Shown: one piece after another, positions 1 through 5,935 of the stretch
Numbering within the stretch: position 1 is the first letter of the stretch
Layout: each line of letters begins with the position of its first letter
Assembly (NCBI GenBank): GCA_902789835.1
Contig: CADAPN010000069.1
Location: 1 to 9,624, forward strand
Reading direction: 5' to 3'
DNA: 9,624 nt
DNA from: Oscillospiraceae bacterium
GTDB lineage: Bacteria > Bacillota_A > Clostridia > Oscillospirales > Oscillospiraceae
Made by a program: the position numbers and the translations under genes
The notes under the pieces: model-generated
What the model was told of the DNA's origin: nothing
Databases searched by the model: none
The model's input: the letters and a program-made list of their open reading frames with translations, nothing else

Positions 1-432
1 GGCCGGCTGCGCCGCCTCCGCCAGAGACATGCTGCCGTAGTCTTTCAGAAGGCGGATCCACCCCGCGACGCAGCCCGGGAGCGTCGTGCTGTCCCAGCCG
101 CCGGCGGGGATTCTGCCGGAATAATGCCGGGAGCGCAGATACTCTTCCGTCAGCTCCCAGGGGGAGAAGCCGGAGGAACTCATTCCGTGAAGCTTTCCTC
201 CGGACCAGATGATGGCAAAATTGTCGCTCCCAAAGGTCGTGGCCGCCGGCTCTACCACCGGCAGCGCAATGGCGACGGCCACACAGGCGTCAATGGCGTT
301 TCCACCCTTTTCCAGGATCTTAATCCCGGCCGCGGTTGCCAGAGGATGCGAAGAGGCCACCATGGCATTCGCGGCATAGAGGTCTCTCCGCCGGGACGGA
401 AAGCGATACGCATAGGGGTCGTAGCTTATCAT
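1..432 (-). CDS. gamma-glutamyltransferase-family protein, N-terminal part (truncated by window edge)
   Basis: The first 144 codons of a leftward gene are present and the rest lies outside the window. The translation starts MISYDPYAYRFPSRR and carries the typical Ntn-hydrolase gamma-glutamyltransferase opening: MVASSHPLATAAGIKIL (about residues 24-40), then EKGGNAIDACVAVAIALPVVEP (about 41-62), then GSDNFAIIWSGG. In the family this is the start of the large subunit; the enzyme self-cleaves before a catalytic Thr and moves or hydrolyses the gamma-glutamyl group of glutathione and similar compounds. The Thr and the small subunit are not visible, so activity cannot be judged. The start is set by AGGAGGGG about 6 bases upstream and a promoter at 463-491. 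No signal peptide is seen, suggesting a cytoplasmic clostridial GGT-like protein. The usual glycine-rich stretch before the SDNF motif reads AATTFGSDN here, slightly divergent. Family call is secure; substrate is unknown. Confidence 0.9.
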   Translation of the reverse strand, partial: MISYDPYAYRFPSRRRDLYAANAMVASSHPLATAAGIKILEKGGNAIDACVAVAIALPVVEPAATTFGSDNFAIIWSGGKLHGMSSSGFSPWELTEEYLRSRHYSGRIPAGGWDSTTLPGCVAGWIRLLKDYGSMSLAEAAQPA

Positions 433-462
433 AGGTCTCCCCTCCTGATTGGAATCATTTTC

Positions 463-491
463 ATGCTATACGGGTTGGGCCCTGTTGTCAA
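463..491 (-). promoter_or_regulatory. sigma-A-type promoter for the gamma-glutamyltransferase-family gene
   Basis: On the minus strand a perfect -35 box TTGACA (486-491) is followed after 17 bases by TAGCAT (463-468, 4 of 6 to consensus). An alternative -10, TATAGC, would leave a 15-base spacer. The predicted transcript starts about 25 bases before the ATG at 432. Confidence 0.65.
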
Positions 492-516
492 GAAAAAGCT
501 CCGAGCCACTTGTCTG

Positions 517-585
517 GCGTTCCGTCGGGTTCTGCAGGTGTTCTCACGGGAACAGGCCTTCATCTTGCCCGCTCCGACGGAATGT
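517..585. repeat. inverted repeat upstream of the ATPase gene
   Basis: TTCCGTCGG (520-528) and CCGACGGAA (574-582) form a perfect 9-bp inverted repeat. It extends to about 13 bp if G-T wobbles are allowed, with roughly 43 bases between the arms. A smaller repeat TGTTC/GAACA (539-554) lies inside. The right arm falls in the spacer of the promoter at 565-593, so the repeat would be a regulator site or DNA-level structure rather than an RNA hairpin of this transcript. Confidence 0.45.
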
Positions 586-593
586 GCTAAACT
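565..593 (+). promoter_or_regulatory. probable promoter for the P-loop ATPase gene
   Basis: TTGCCC (565-570), a 17-base spacer and TAAACT (588-593), with a TG-type extended -10 (TGTGC immediately before the box). The leader before the ATG at 639 is about 40 bases. The -35 and -10 are imperfect; the extended -10 and exact spacing support the call. Confidence 0.55.
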
Positions 594-638
594 AAGAAAT
601 AGAATTGTCCCATCGCTTGGATGGGGCAGGAGGCAAGC

Positions 639-1340
639 ATGAAGAAAGTTATCATTCTCATCGGAAACTACGGCTCTGGCAAGACGGAGATCGCCCTGAA
701 CATGGCCGTCATGGCCGCGGCGGAGGGGAAACGGGTTCAGGTCATCGACCTCGACCGCATCAACGACTACTTCCGCATGTCGGATCATGTAAAGCTCCTG
801 GAAGAGAGCAACATCAACCTGGTCTCCCCCACCTTTGTCGGGGCCGGCATCACCCAGACCAACATGCCCGCCGCGGTCGGCTCCGCCTTCGCGCAGGACT
901 GGGATCTGGTCGTCTTCGACGTCGGCGGGGACCCGGCCGGCGCCCTGTCTCTGGCCCGGTATCACATGGACTTTGCCGCCCTGGAGCCCGGCCAGCTGGA
1001 AGTCTATGACATCATCAATGTCCGCCGTCCCATGTCCGAGACGCCGGAGAAAATCCTGAAACTCAAGGGTGAGATGGAGGGCTTTGCCCGCCAGACCGTC
1101 ACCGGCTTTATCCACAACTCGAATCTCCAGTCCTGGGCCAGCGCCGCGGATCTGCGTGACGGCTACCCCGTCGTCAAAGCCGCCAGCGAGATGAGCGGCA
1201 TCCCGGTCGTCCACACCACCGGACGAAAGGAGTTCCTGGAAGAGTTCCTGCAGAGTGACGGCCTGGATCCGAACTATATCGGCACCCCCATCGCGCTGGA
1301 GACCTATATGCACCGCAGCTGGGACAACTTTGAGATCTGA
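639..1340 (+). CDS. small P-loop ATPase, MinD/ParA/CobQ-like fold, function unknown
   Basis: The protein has 233 residues. The ATG at 639 is chosen over the in-frame ATG at 621 because the ribosome binding site CAGGAGG (about 628-634) lies between them. A Walker A motif, GNYGSGKT, is at residues 9-16. It is followed by VIDLDRIND (35-43), resembling the Asp-containing Walker A' strand of the MinD/ParA group, and LVVFDVGGD (90-98), which fits Walker B plus switch II. The deviant lysine typical of true MinD/ParA proteins is replaced by Asn10. A later segment, TGFIHNSNL (155-163), sits where this fold often has its base-recognition strand. No membrane segment or signal peptide is seen, so it should be cytoplasmic. 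It stands alone between its own promoter and a terminator. ATP or GTP binding is a fair inference; the partner and process are not recognisable from the sequence. Confidence 0.85.
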   Translation: MKKVIILIGNYGSGKTEIALNMAVMAAAEGKRVQVIDLDRINDYFRMSDHVKLLEESNINLVSPTFVGAGITQTNMPAAVGSAFAQDWDLVVFDVGGDPAGALSLARYHMDFAALEPGQLEVYDIINVRRPMSETPEKILKLKGEMEGFARQTVTGFIHNSNLQSWASAADLRDGYPVVKAASEMSGIPVVHTTGRKEFLEEFLQSDGLDPNYIGTPIALETYMHRSWDNFEI

Positions 1341-1369
1341 ATCAGGCTCCATCTGCAGGAGCCGGACAC

Positions 1370-1421
1370 AAACAGCCCGCAGGGCAGCTATCCTCGCGAT
1401 AGAGCCCTGCGGGCGGTGTTT
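1370..1421. terminator. bidirectional intrinsic terminator between convergent genes
   Basis: GCCCGCAGGGC (1375-1385) pairs perfectly with GCCCTGCGGGC (1404-1414). The 18-base loop contains a second small hairpin, CTATC/GATAG. AAACA before and TGTTT after the stem provide short T-rich tails in both directions. It lies 30 bases after the ATPase stop and 25 bases beyond the metallophosphoesterase stop, so it can serve both. Confidence 0.85.
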
Positions 1422-1445
1422 ATCATCGGGCCAGGGCCGGGAACA

Positions 1446-2753
1446 TCAGGCCGCCGGATTCCCGATCTCCAGCGTAAAGCCCTTCAGCAAGGGGGACGCC
1501 GTCCGGATCAGTTCCTTCAGCCACCAGCCGTAGGCATAGCCCTCCGCGCAGCGGAAAAACGGCTCATATCCCGGCATCGCTTCGATCCGCGCGCTCTGCT
1601 CGCTCAGGGTTCCGCTCCAGAACGCGTTCATCACCGTGTAGAAGAACCCGACTGCATTGCCCTTCTCCTCCTCCGTGATGGGATTTCGCTCCGACATGTA
1701 GTTGATGTTGCTGACAGAGTAATGGTACAGGCCCTCCTGCTGCCAGTCGGTAAAATTCTTCAGCACCGGGTCGTTCTGTCCCGTCGCCGCGGCCCAGGCG
1801 TCAACATCGATGCGCCGCGGCGTATAGCGAAGCCTCTTCCCCGCCAGATCCAGCAGGCTGTATCCGGTCGGATAGCCCAGCAGGTATTCGGTCAGGAGCT
1901 CGGTCAGGCCATCCTCCTGATACACCCCTCGGGTGTGCATGTGTCCGCTCAGGTAAAGCGGCACCCCGTATATTCTCAGCAGTTCCGTAAAGCGGTCTCC
2001 GTTTTCAATGCAGTAGCCGCTCCCGGGCTGTCTGCTGATCTCGGGCAGCAGGTTATAGTGTCCGGCAGCCAGGACCACCAGGCCCTTTTCCCGTGCGTCC
2101 TGCAGGCAGCTTTCGGCCCACCGCAGCGTCTGCTCCGAAAGGAACGGGTCATTGCCGCTGCGGGCCGCGGCCCCCGGCAGGTCGATGGCGCCGGCACTGT
2201 AGCCCGCCGTATCCATCATCAGCAGCATCACCCCGTCCCGGATCACGCAGTAGCTCAGCGAGCCCGAATCCCGGCTGCAGGCTTCCGCATAGCCGAAGTC
2301 TTCATAATACGCCGCAAATTCCGTCTGTCCGATCGGCGCCAGGTCATGGTTCCCGGGGAGCACATAGACCGGCAGGCCTTCCTGCTCCGCCTTCCGCAGC
2401 TTCTCCGCCAGCGCCTCATGACGCTGCGCCTTGCCGCCGTTGACCAGGTCCCCTGTAAGAAGCAGCATCCCGGCTCCCTGCTGCTTTGCATCCCAGAGCA
2501 GTGCGTCAACAAGCTCCATGTTGTAGGCGACTTCGCTTCCCTGGCTCTTATCCGTGTTGTCCGGATCCAGATGGAGATCGGAGGCCACCGCAATCCGAAG
2601 CGGAGACCTTTCCGTGTTCTCTGTCCCGTCCGGCTCTGCTTCGGCCCGAACCGTCACCGGCCCGACCAGCATCTGGAGAAAAACGCCGAGCAGCAGAACG
2701 GCCCCACACAGCCGCCGTCCGCTCCGTTTTCGCTTTTGTCTGCGCTCCGCCAT
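1446..2753 (-). CDS. exported calcineurin-like metallophosphoesterase
   Basis: The protein has 435 residues. It starts with a very basic segment (MAERRQKRKRSGRR) and a hydrophobic stretch at about 15-35, ending near VRAEA: a signal peptide or membrane anchor, so the enzyme should act outside the membrane. All five metal-site blocks of the calcineurin-like family are present in order: DLHLD (59-63), GDLVNGG (101-107), GNHD (134-137), GHYN (231-234) and GHMH (270-273). The family cleaves phosphomono- or phosphodiesters with two bound metal ions; the substrate cannot be read from sequence. After the catalytic core come about 150 further residues (roughly 285-435), rich in Trp and Tyr, with no motif I recognise. 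The start has GGAGG upstream in the leader and a near-consensus promoter at 2811-2839. No sortase signal is seen. It appears to be a single-gene unit. Confidence 0.93.
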   Translation of the reverse strand: MAERRQKRKRSGRRLCGAVLLLGVFLQMLVGPVTVRAEAEPDGTENTERSPLRIAVASDLHLDPDNTDKSQGSEVAYNMELVDALLWDAKQQGAGMLLLTGDLVNGGKAQRHEALAEKLRKAEQEGLPVYVLPGNHDLAPIGQTEFAAYYEDFGYAEACSRDSGSLSYCVIRDGVMLLMMDTAGYSAGAIDLPGAAARSGNDPFLSEQTLRWAESCLQDAREKGLVVLAAGHYNLLPEISRQPGSGYCIENGDRFTELLRIYGVPLYLSGHMHTRGVYQEDGLTELLTEYLLGYPTGYSLLDLAGKRLRYTPRRIDVDAWAAATGQNDPVLKNFTDWQQEGLYHYSVSNINYMSERNPITEEEKGNAVGFFYTVMNAFWSGTLSEQSARIEAMPGYEPFFRCAEGYAYGWWLKELIRTASPLLKGFTLEIGNPAA

Positions 2754-2810
2754 TGTTTCCGCCTCCGTGAATGGTTCCGCTGTATGCGCTCTCTTACCTG
2801 TTTTTCTCCG

Positions 2811-2839
2811 ATTTTAGCCGAAGAATTCCGGCCTGTCAA
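2811..2839 (-). promoter_or_regulatory. strong sigma-A-type promoter for the metallophosphoesterase gene
   Basis: On the minus strand TTGACA (2834-2839, perfect) is followed after exactly 17 bases by TAAAAT (2811-2816, 5 of 6). The leader to the ATG at 2753 is about 50 bases. Confidence 0.8.
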
Positions 2840-2864
2840 TCGTTTGCAGCAGCTGATCCAGTGG

Positions 2865-2881
2865 CAGGTCTCCGGAACCTG
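2865..2881. repeat. short inverted repeat CAGGT-N7-ACCTG
   Basis: A 17-base imperfect palindrome lies about 25 bases upstream of the metallophosphoesterase -35 box, in the 287-base divergent gap 2754-3040. It could be a regulator site for that gene. A repeat this short can also occur by chance. Confidence 0.3.
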
Positions 2882-2940
2882 AAGTTTCAAATACAGCGCC
2901 TTCAACCCATGATAGATATGCTTACTAATAATATAGTTCC

Positions 2941-3008
2941 TTACTTTCATGTTGGTACTTGTTGAAAAGTAATCTCTGTGATACGATACTTTCGTTTCAA
3001 CGGAAACG
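2941..3008. promoter_or_regulatory. cluster of TACTT boxes and palindromes at the flavin reductase promoter (putative HxlR operator)
   Basis: TACTT occurs at 2942, 2956 and 2987. The copy at 2956 forms a perfect inverted repeat, TACTT-N6-AAGTA (2956-2971), over the -35 box. TTACTTT (2941-2947) also pairs with AAAGTAA (2966-2972). A second palindrome, CGTTTC-N4-GAAACG (2993-3008), sits just after the -10 box. Sites at the -35 and start point suit a repressor. The HxlR protein encoded at 3719-4051 is the obvious candidate, since regulators of this family bind short palindromes of TACT/AGTA type near their targets. The binding itself is inference. Confidence 0.5.
2962..2990 (+). promoter_or_regulatory. 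promoter for the flavin reductase-like gene
   Basis: TTGAAA (2962-2967), a 17-base spacer and GATACT (2985-2990, 4 of 6). The leader before the ATG at 3041 is about 45 bases and ends with the ribosome binding site AAAGGAGA. Confidence 0.6.
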
Positions 3009-3040
3009 GACTATCAATCTGCTTAAAGGAGAATTTCCCT

Positions 3041-3610
3041 ATGAAAGATTTCGGCGTGAAACCCTATCTGTTCCCGATGCCCGTCTACATGATCGGCACC
3101 TATAATGAGGATGACACCGTCGACTCCATGGCCATGGCCTGGGGCGGCATCTGTGCCGAGAACATGGTCGCCCTGAACCTTGAAGAAGACCACAAGACCG
3201 TTGCCAATCTCAAGGCCAGAGGCGCCTTCACCCTGTCTGTCCCCGGTACCGACACCCTGGTCGAGTCCGACTATATGGGTCTTGTCAGCTCCAATAAGGT
3301 CCCCGACAAGTTTGAGCGCACCGGTCTGCATGCGGTGAAGAGCACCCGCGTGGATGCTCCGGTGATCACGGAATACCCCCTGACCCTGGAGTGCAAGGTC
3401 GTTGAGATGCAGGAGCAGCCGTACGGTCTTCGCGTGCTGGGTGAGATCGTGAACGTCCTGGCGGATGAGAAGATCCTGGACGACGAAGGAAAGATCGACG
3501 GCGGAAAGATCAATGCATTTCTGTTTGATCAGGTGAAGTTCGACTACTATAAAGTCGGAGAGATCTGCGGCAAGGCCTGGCACTCCGGCGCCCCGCTGCT
3601 GAAGAAGTAA
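3041..3610 (+). CDS. flavin reductase-like FMN-binding protein
   Basis: The protein has 189 residues, a normal length for single-domain members of the flavin reductase-like (split-barrel, FMN-binding) family. The opening, KPYLFPMPVYMIGTYNEDD followed by SMAMAWGGICAENMVALNL, is the family's usual N-terminal barrel pattern, and the middle has LVESDYMGLVSSNKVPDKF. These proteins bind FMN and pass electrons from NAD(P)H to flavin, or act as small redox or detoxification enzymes in the cytoplasm. The ATG at 3041 is chosen because AAAGGAGA lies 8 bases upstream. An in-frame start at 2978 would put the start codon upstream of that site and inside the promoter region. It is followed 108 bases later by an HxlR regulator in the same direction, a common pairing in Clostridia that suggests control by redox stress or an electrophile. 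The substrate is unknown. Confidence 0.9.
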   Translation: MKDFGVKPYLFPMPVYMIGTYNEDDTVDSMAMAWGGICAENMVALNLEEDHKTVANLKARGAFTLSVPGTDTLVESDYMGLVSSNKVPDKFERTGLHAVKSTRVDAPVITEYPLTLECKVVEMQEQPYGLRVLGEIVNVLADEKILDDEGKIDGGKINAFLFDQVKFDYYKVGEICGKAWHSGAPLLKK

Positions 3611-3618
3611 GCCCTGCT

Positions 3619-3660
3619 CTTAGCGCACTCCGCTTGTCTTTCCTGCCGGATTGTGCTAAG
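3619..3660. repeat. 14-bp inverted element flanking the HxlR gene promoter
   Basis: The minus-strand reading of 3619-3632, CGGAGTGCGCTAAG, and the plus-strand reading of 3647-3660, CGGATTGTGCTAAG, match at 12 of 14 bases and are separated by 14 bases. The right copy covers the -10 region of the promoter at 3634-3662. The element starts 8 bases after the flavin reductase stop. It can fold as a hairpin but has no following T-run, so it is not a normal terminator. It is most likely an operator, perhaps for autoregulation. Confidence 0.5.
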
Positions 3661-3662
3661 AC
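3634..3662 (+). promoter_or_regulatory. possible promoter for the HxlR regulator gene
   Basis: TTGTCT (3634-3639), a 17-base spacer and TAAGAC (3657-3662), with TG-extended -10 (TGTGC). The boxes are weak; the call rests on the exact spacing and the extended -10. Without it, the regulator would be read from the flavin reductase promoter. Confidence 0.4.
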
Positions 3663-3718
3663 AAAACCGCTGTGATGGGTATCGGTTATCCGGAATGTTA
3701 CCGGTCTGGAGGAAAGCC

Positions 3719-4051
3719 ATGAACGAAAAGAAAATTGCAGAGGCCAATTTCAGTGACACGGGGTACAGCTATACGCTCTCTCTGATCTCCGGGAAGTACA
3801 AACCCATCATCCTCTACTGCCTGATGGAATATGAACCGGTCCGCTTTAATGAGATGCAGCGCTATCTCGGCAAGGTTGCGGACAAGACCCTGAGCCAGAA
3901 CCTGAAGGAACTGGAAAAGGACGGCCTGATCCACCGGGAGATGTACCCGGAGGTCCCCCCGAAGGTGGAATATACCCTGACCGAACGCGGTCATTCGCTG
4001 GTCACGGTGCTGGACAAGCTCTGTGACTGGGGAATGGAAAACCGTCCCTGA
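3719..4051 (+). CDS. HxlR-family winged-helix transcriptional regulator
   Basis: The protein has 110 residues, the usual size for this DNA-binding family, which acts as a homodimer. The HxlR pattern is clear: YTLSLISGKYKPIILYCLM (about 18-36), then RFNEMQRYLGKVADKTLSQ (42-60) and LKELEKDGLIHREMYPEVPP (62-81), which is helix-turn-helix plus wing. YTLTERGHSL (85-94) is the standard end of the domain. The ATG at 3719 follows GGAGGAAAGCC; an upstream in-frame GTG at 3653 lies within the predicted promoter and was rejected. The conserved N-terminal Cys that senses electrophiles in YodB-like members is absent. Only Cys34 and Cys102 occur, so a thiol switch of the YodB kind is uncertain. The neighbouring flavin reductase gene is the likely target. 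Confidence 0.93.
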   Translation: MNEKKIAEANFSDTGYSYTLSLISGKYKPIILYCLMEYEPVRFNEMQRYLGKVADKTLSQNLKELEKDGLIHREMYPEVPPKVEYTLTERGHSLVTVLDKLCDWGMENRP

Positions 4052-4113
4052 TGACGGTCTCAGATTCGGTGAGTGGGAACTCCATCCCGGAACCCATGAA
4101 TCACACATAAAAA

Positions 4114-4173
4114 CGGAACCCGAGAAGATTTTAATCCAATCCTCTTCGGGTTCCGTCTCTTTCCTTTTTTTCC
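4114..4173. terminator. strong intrinsic terminator, probably bidirectional
   Basis: CGGAACCCGA (4114-4123) pairs with TCGGGTTCCG (4146-4155). The stem extends inward through GAAGATT and AATCCTC with one bulge and one mismatch. A long T-rich tract (4156-4173) follows on the plus strand, and an A-run before the stem gives a short T-run for leftward transcription. It ends the HxlR transcript and can catch the leftward aminotransferase transcript. Confidence 0.88.
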
Positions 4174-4234
4174 TTACGGAAGTCTGTCCATATGCCGGAT
4201 CAGAAACCGGCTGAAGGTTTTCGCCGCAATATAG

Positions 4235-4268
4235 AGCCCTCTGTGCGCGGTCTTTCCGCAGGAGGGCT
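4235..4268 (-). terminator. weak hairpin at the end of the aminotransferase gene
   Basis: AGCCCTC (4235-4241) pairs with GAGGGCT (4262-4268), with an inner GCGG/CCGC stem. On the minus strand it starts at the stop codon and is followed by only a T-poor sequence (CTATATTG). It may help termination or protect the 3' end. The stronger terminator is 60 bases further on. Confidence 0.4.
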
Positions 4269-5452
4269 TATTTCAGTCTGGCCAGAGCCGCTTCCATCCG
4301 GTCCATGCCGAGGCGGATGTTTTCCATGGAGTTGGCATAGGCAAAACGGATCGTCCCGGGCATGCAGAAGGCTTCGCCGAACACGGCGGCCACCCCTGCC
4401 TCATCCAGAAGATAATTGCAGAGGTCTTCGGCGGTTTCGATCTTCCGCCTTCCGTCCGACCGCCCGAGGTAGTCCTTAACCTCCGGCATCAGGTAAAAGG
4501 CTCCCTGCGGCTTCTGACAGCGGATCCCCGGCATGGCGTTCAGGCGCGCGTACATATAATCCCGCCGTTTCTCAAAGGCCTGCCGCATTTCCTCCACCGC
4601 ATCGTCGCAGTCGGTAAAAGCCTTCAGCGCCGCAGCCTGGACAAAGCTCACGGAGCAGGAGGTCATGTGCCCCTGGAAAGCGTTGCAGGCCCTGCTCACC
4701 TCGAGGCTGGACGCTGTGTAGCCGAGACGCCAGCCGGTCATGGCATAGGCCTTGGAAAAGCCGTTGACCACCACGGTCCGGGTCTTCATGGCATCCGATA
4801 CAGACGCGATGCTGACATGCTCCGCCCCGTCGTACACCAGCTTTTCATAGACCTCGTCGGAAATGACATAGAGGTTGTTTTCCTCCGCGATCCTGCCCAG
4901 TTCTTCCAGCGATGCGCGGGAATAGACCGCGCCGGTCGGATTGTTCGGGGAATTCAGAAGGATGAGCTTTGTCCGCGCTGTGATGGCCCTGCGGAAATTT
5001 TCCGTGTTCAGGCTGAAGTCGTCATCGGTCGGCACCAGAACCGGGGCGCCGCCCGCGAGCTTCACGATCTCCACATAGCTCACATAGCAGGGGGTCGGGA
5101 TCAGAACCTCGTCCCCCTCGTCGCAGAGGGCATAGACCGCGTTGGACAGGGCCTGCTTGGCGCCGGAGGAGATACAGATCTGCGCCGGGGTATAAGAAAG
5201 GCCGTTGTCTCTCCGGAGCTTCTCGCAGACCGCCTCCCGCAGGGCAGCAATGCCGTTGGTGGCGGTGTATTTGGTTTTCCCCTCCCGCAGCGCCTGTTCG
5301 CAGGCCTCGACGATCGGCCGGGGCGTCGGGAAGTCCGGCTCTCCGATGCTGAAGGTGATGATGCTCTCCCCGGCGGCACACTTCTCGGCAATCCTTGCGG
5401 TCATGGCATGGGTTGCCGACGGAGTGATGTTGGCGATGCGCTTGCTGAGCAT
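4268..5452 (-). CDS. class I pyridoxal-phosphate aminotransferase (aspartate aminotransferase-like)
   Basis: The protein has 394 residues, full length for fold-type I aminotransferases. Key sites are all visible: GEPDF (37-41), KYTATNGI for the substrate-closing loop (61-68), NSPNNPTG with the PLP-contacting Asn171 (167-174), ISDEVYE with Asp199 and Tyr202 (197-203), the PLP lysine Lys234 in SKAYAMTGWRLGY, and TIRFAY with Arg369, which binds the substrate alpha-carboxylate. The enzyme swaps amino groups between an amino acid and a 2-oxo acid in the cytoplasm. The sequence type is the bacterial aspartate/aromatic/alanine class (subgroup I-gamma), so Asp, an aromatic amino acid or Ala are all possible donors. 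The start has AAGGAG 9 bases upstream. It lies 72 bases after a PQ-loop protein gene in the same direction with no terminator between, so it is probably the second gene of that operon. Confidence 0.93.
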   Translation of the reverse strand: MLSKRIANITPSATHAMTARIAEKCAAGESIITFSIGEPDFPTPRPIVEACEQALREGKTKYTATNGIAALREAVCEKLRRDNGLSYTPAQICISSGAKQALSNAVYALCDEGDEVLIPTPCYVSYVEIVKLAGGAPVLVPTDDDFSLNTENFRRAITARTKLILLNSPNNPTGAVYSRASLEELGRIAEENNLYVISDEVYEKLVYDGAEHVSIASVSDAMKTRTVVVNGFSKAYAMTGWRLGYTASSLEVSRACNAFQGHMTSCSVSFVQAAALKAFTDCDDAVEEMRQAFEKRRDYMYARLNAMPGIRCQKPQGAFYLMPEVKDYLGRSDGRRKIETAEDLCNYLLDEAGVAAVFGEAFCMPGTIRFAYANSMENIRLGMDRMEAALARLK

Positions 5453-5524
5453 GATGGCGGCTCCTTCCTCAAGCTGTGTTGTTTCTCTTCTTTATCGCTG
5501 CGGCAGTTCTTCGCGGAAGGCCCC

Positions 5525-5827
5525 TCAGGCCCCGCGGTTCTCCGCCAGCCGGTCCAGCCGGGTGTTTCGGAAGTACAGAACGATGTCGATGGTCACCATC
5601 GCGATGTCGGCAAAGTAGAACCAGACGGAGTAGGCCAGGACCCCTGTTTGGCGCCAGGTGATGAACTTTCCCAGCACGCCGATCAGATAGCCAAAGACAA
5701 CAATGAACTCAAAAACCACGCTCTTTCCCTTCGCGGTTCTCGACCGCCAGGACTTGATGATGTTGAAGGGCCAGGAAAAGCCGAAGGCCACCAGCATGCC
5801 GATCTCACAGAGCTGTACGATATCCAT
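5525..5827 (-). CDS. three-helix PQ-loop (SemiSWEET-like) membrane protein
   Basis: The protein has 100 residues with three hydrophobic segments at about 4-24, 38-58 and 66-86. That is the size and layout of SemiSWEET half-transporters, which work as dimers. The first helix ends in FGFSWPFNIIKSWRSRTAKG, a recognisable form of the PQ-loop motif in which the Gln after Pro20 is replaced by Phe. RTAKGKS forms the cytoplasmic loop and DIVLYFRNTRLDRLAE the C-terminal tail. Related clostridial proteins are common but uncharacterised. Transport of a sugar, an amino acid or another small solute is possible, and nothing here decides which. The ATG follows GGGAGGAATCGG, and a good promoter lies at 5868-5896. 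Co-transcription with the aminotransferase gene downstream suggests, but does not show, a link to amino acids. Confidence 0.8.
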   Translation of the reverse strand: MDIVQLCEIGMLVAFGFSWPFNIIKSWRSRTAKGKSVVFEFIVVFGYLIGVLGKFITWRQTGVLAYSVWFYFADIAMVTIDIVLYFRNTRLDRLAENRGA

Positions 5828-5867
5828 TCCGATTCCTCCCGATCTGTTTTCGTACTTTCATTTGGTT

Positions 5868-5896
5868 ATTGTAGCATTCTCCCGTCCCGACGTAAA
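5868..5896 (-). promoter_or_regulatory. promoter for the PQ-loop/aminotransferase operon
   Basis: On the minus strand TTTACG (5891-5896), a 17-base spacer and TACAAT (5868-5873, 5 of 6) with TGC extension. The leader to the ATG at 5827 is about 35 bases. Confidence 0.75.
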
Positions 5897-5935
5897 CTAA
5901 AATAATCCGAAAGCTGCCGCTGATTTTTTGAAAGC

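Noticed and set aside
429..1352. Open frame of 307 codons antisense to the P-loop ATPase gene
   Set aside because: The plus strand carries Walker A and B motifs and a proper start. The antisense frame also crosses the divergent promoter region.
1416..2882. Open frame of 488 codons antisense to the metallophosphoesterase gene
   Set aside because: The opposite strand has all five metal-site motifs, a signal peptide and a strong promoter. The plus-strand frame has none and crosses that promoter.
2654..2950. Small minus-strand open frame of 98 codons upstream of the metallophosphoesterase
   Set aside because: It overlaps the metallophosphoesterase start and its near-consensus promoter, and has no motif or supported start.
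3653..3718. N-terminal extension of the HxlR regulator from a GTG
   Set aside because: It overlaps the predicted -10 region and lacks a ribosome binding site. The ATG at 3719 follows GGAGGAAAGCC and gives the normal family length.
4667..5905. Open frame of 412 codons antisense to the aminotransferase and PQ-loop genes
   Set aside because: It spans two genes with clear motifs and their ribosome binding sites; no motif of its own.
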